Assembly (NCBI GenBank): GCA_050261415.1
Contig: JBLNDG010000011.1
Span: forward strand, 1-32,123
From: JBLNDG01 sp050261415
GTDB lineage: Bacteria; Bacillota; Clostridia; Lutisporales; Lutisporaceae
Length of the DNA: 32,123 bases
Reading direction: 5' to 3'
The position numbers and the translations under genes are program-made. The notes below the pieces were generated by a model. The model worked only from the letters and a program-made list of their open reading frames with translations, did not search any database and was not told where the DNA came from. Of the stretch, positions 32,010 through 32,123 are shown one piece after another (within the stretch, counting starts at the first letter, position 1; each line of letters starts with the position of its first letter).

Positions 32010-32123
32010 GACCGGATAACACTGAAGACACTGAAACCCACCGAAGACACGGCTGGGAAAAAGATTAATGAATGGATAACAGAAAAAGCATCGAATATTG
32101 ATAGATTGCGTAAGTATCGAAAA
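32010..32123 (+). repeat. Nonamer-ended intergenic element, plus orientation (copy 6, cut by the window edge)
   Basis: Begins directly after the SLH gene stop codon with ACCGGATAACACTGAAGACA and follows the 27369 copy closely for about 80 bases before diverging. The right arm is not seen, either absent or outside the window. Confidence 0.75.

Overview
The window looks like chromosome of an anaerobic, endospore-forming Clostridia-type Firmicute. The evidence is a run of sporulation and germination genes, strong AGGAGG ribosome binding sites, a complete set of lysine-fermentation aminomutase genes and S-layer-homology (SLH) surface proteins. No species is assigned. No phage, transposase, CRISPR array, rRNA or tRNA was seen.

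Layout. (1) Bases 1-5733 are a sporulation/germination block: the tail of an upstream CDS (probably the GerA-type A subunit), a GerAB-type permease, a GerAC-type lipoprotein, spoIIR, sleB, ypeB and an alpha/beta-type SASP. (2) Bases 5817-9573 hold mixed housekeeping genes: D-Ala-D-Ala ligase, an MBL-fold hydrolase, the 5' remnant of a second MBL-like gene, a PP-loop tRNA-thiolase-like protein and a DUF1934 protein. (3) Bases 9679-19262 are a lysine catabolism unit. A PAS/AAA+/Fis sigma-54 activator precedes a good -24/-12 promoter, followed by kdd, kamA, kamB, kamC, kamD and kamE and a terminator. KamA makes beta-lysine, KamDE (B12 and PLP) converts it to 3,5-diaminohexanoate, Kdd oxidises that, and KamB/KamC are the proposed aminomutase-reactivating ATPases. 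Later enzymes (kce, kal) are not in the window. (4) On the minus strand, 19429-20616 encodes a kinase-like protein that lacks catalytic residues, followed by a membrane segment and a PKD ectodomain. Upstream of it is a strong minus-strand promoter with a terminator about 100 nt downstream, suggesting a small RNA or attenuated leader. (5) Bases 21403-32009 encode three secreted surface proteins: a 1984-residue IPT/TIG-repeat protein and two SLH proteins.

The most unusual feature is the intergenic DNA. Two kinds of small palindromic element recur. One has arrays of 7-nt units at both ends in inverted orientation around a short core; the unit sequence differs between copies (GGCAATA, AGGCACG and GATACGA types). 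The other is about 100-150 nt with 9-nt-period ACACTGAA / TCCGTGT arrays as inverted ends, in six copies. They fill gaps almost exactly from stop codon to Shine-Dalgarno, are nested in each other in two places, and adjoin a gene truncation. A second notable feature is the sleB ribosome binding site, which lies inside the 3' arm of a perfect terminator hairpin.
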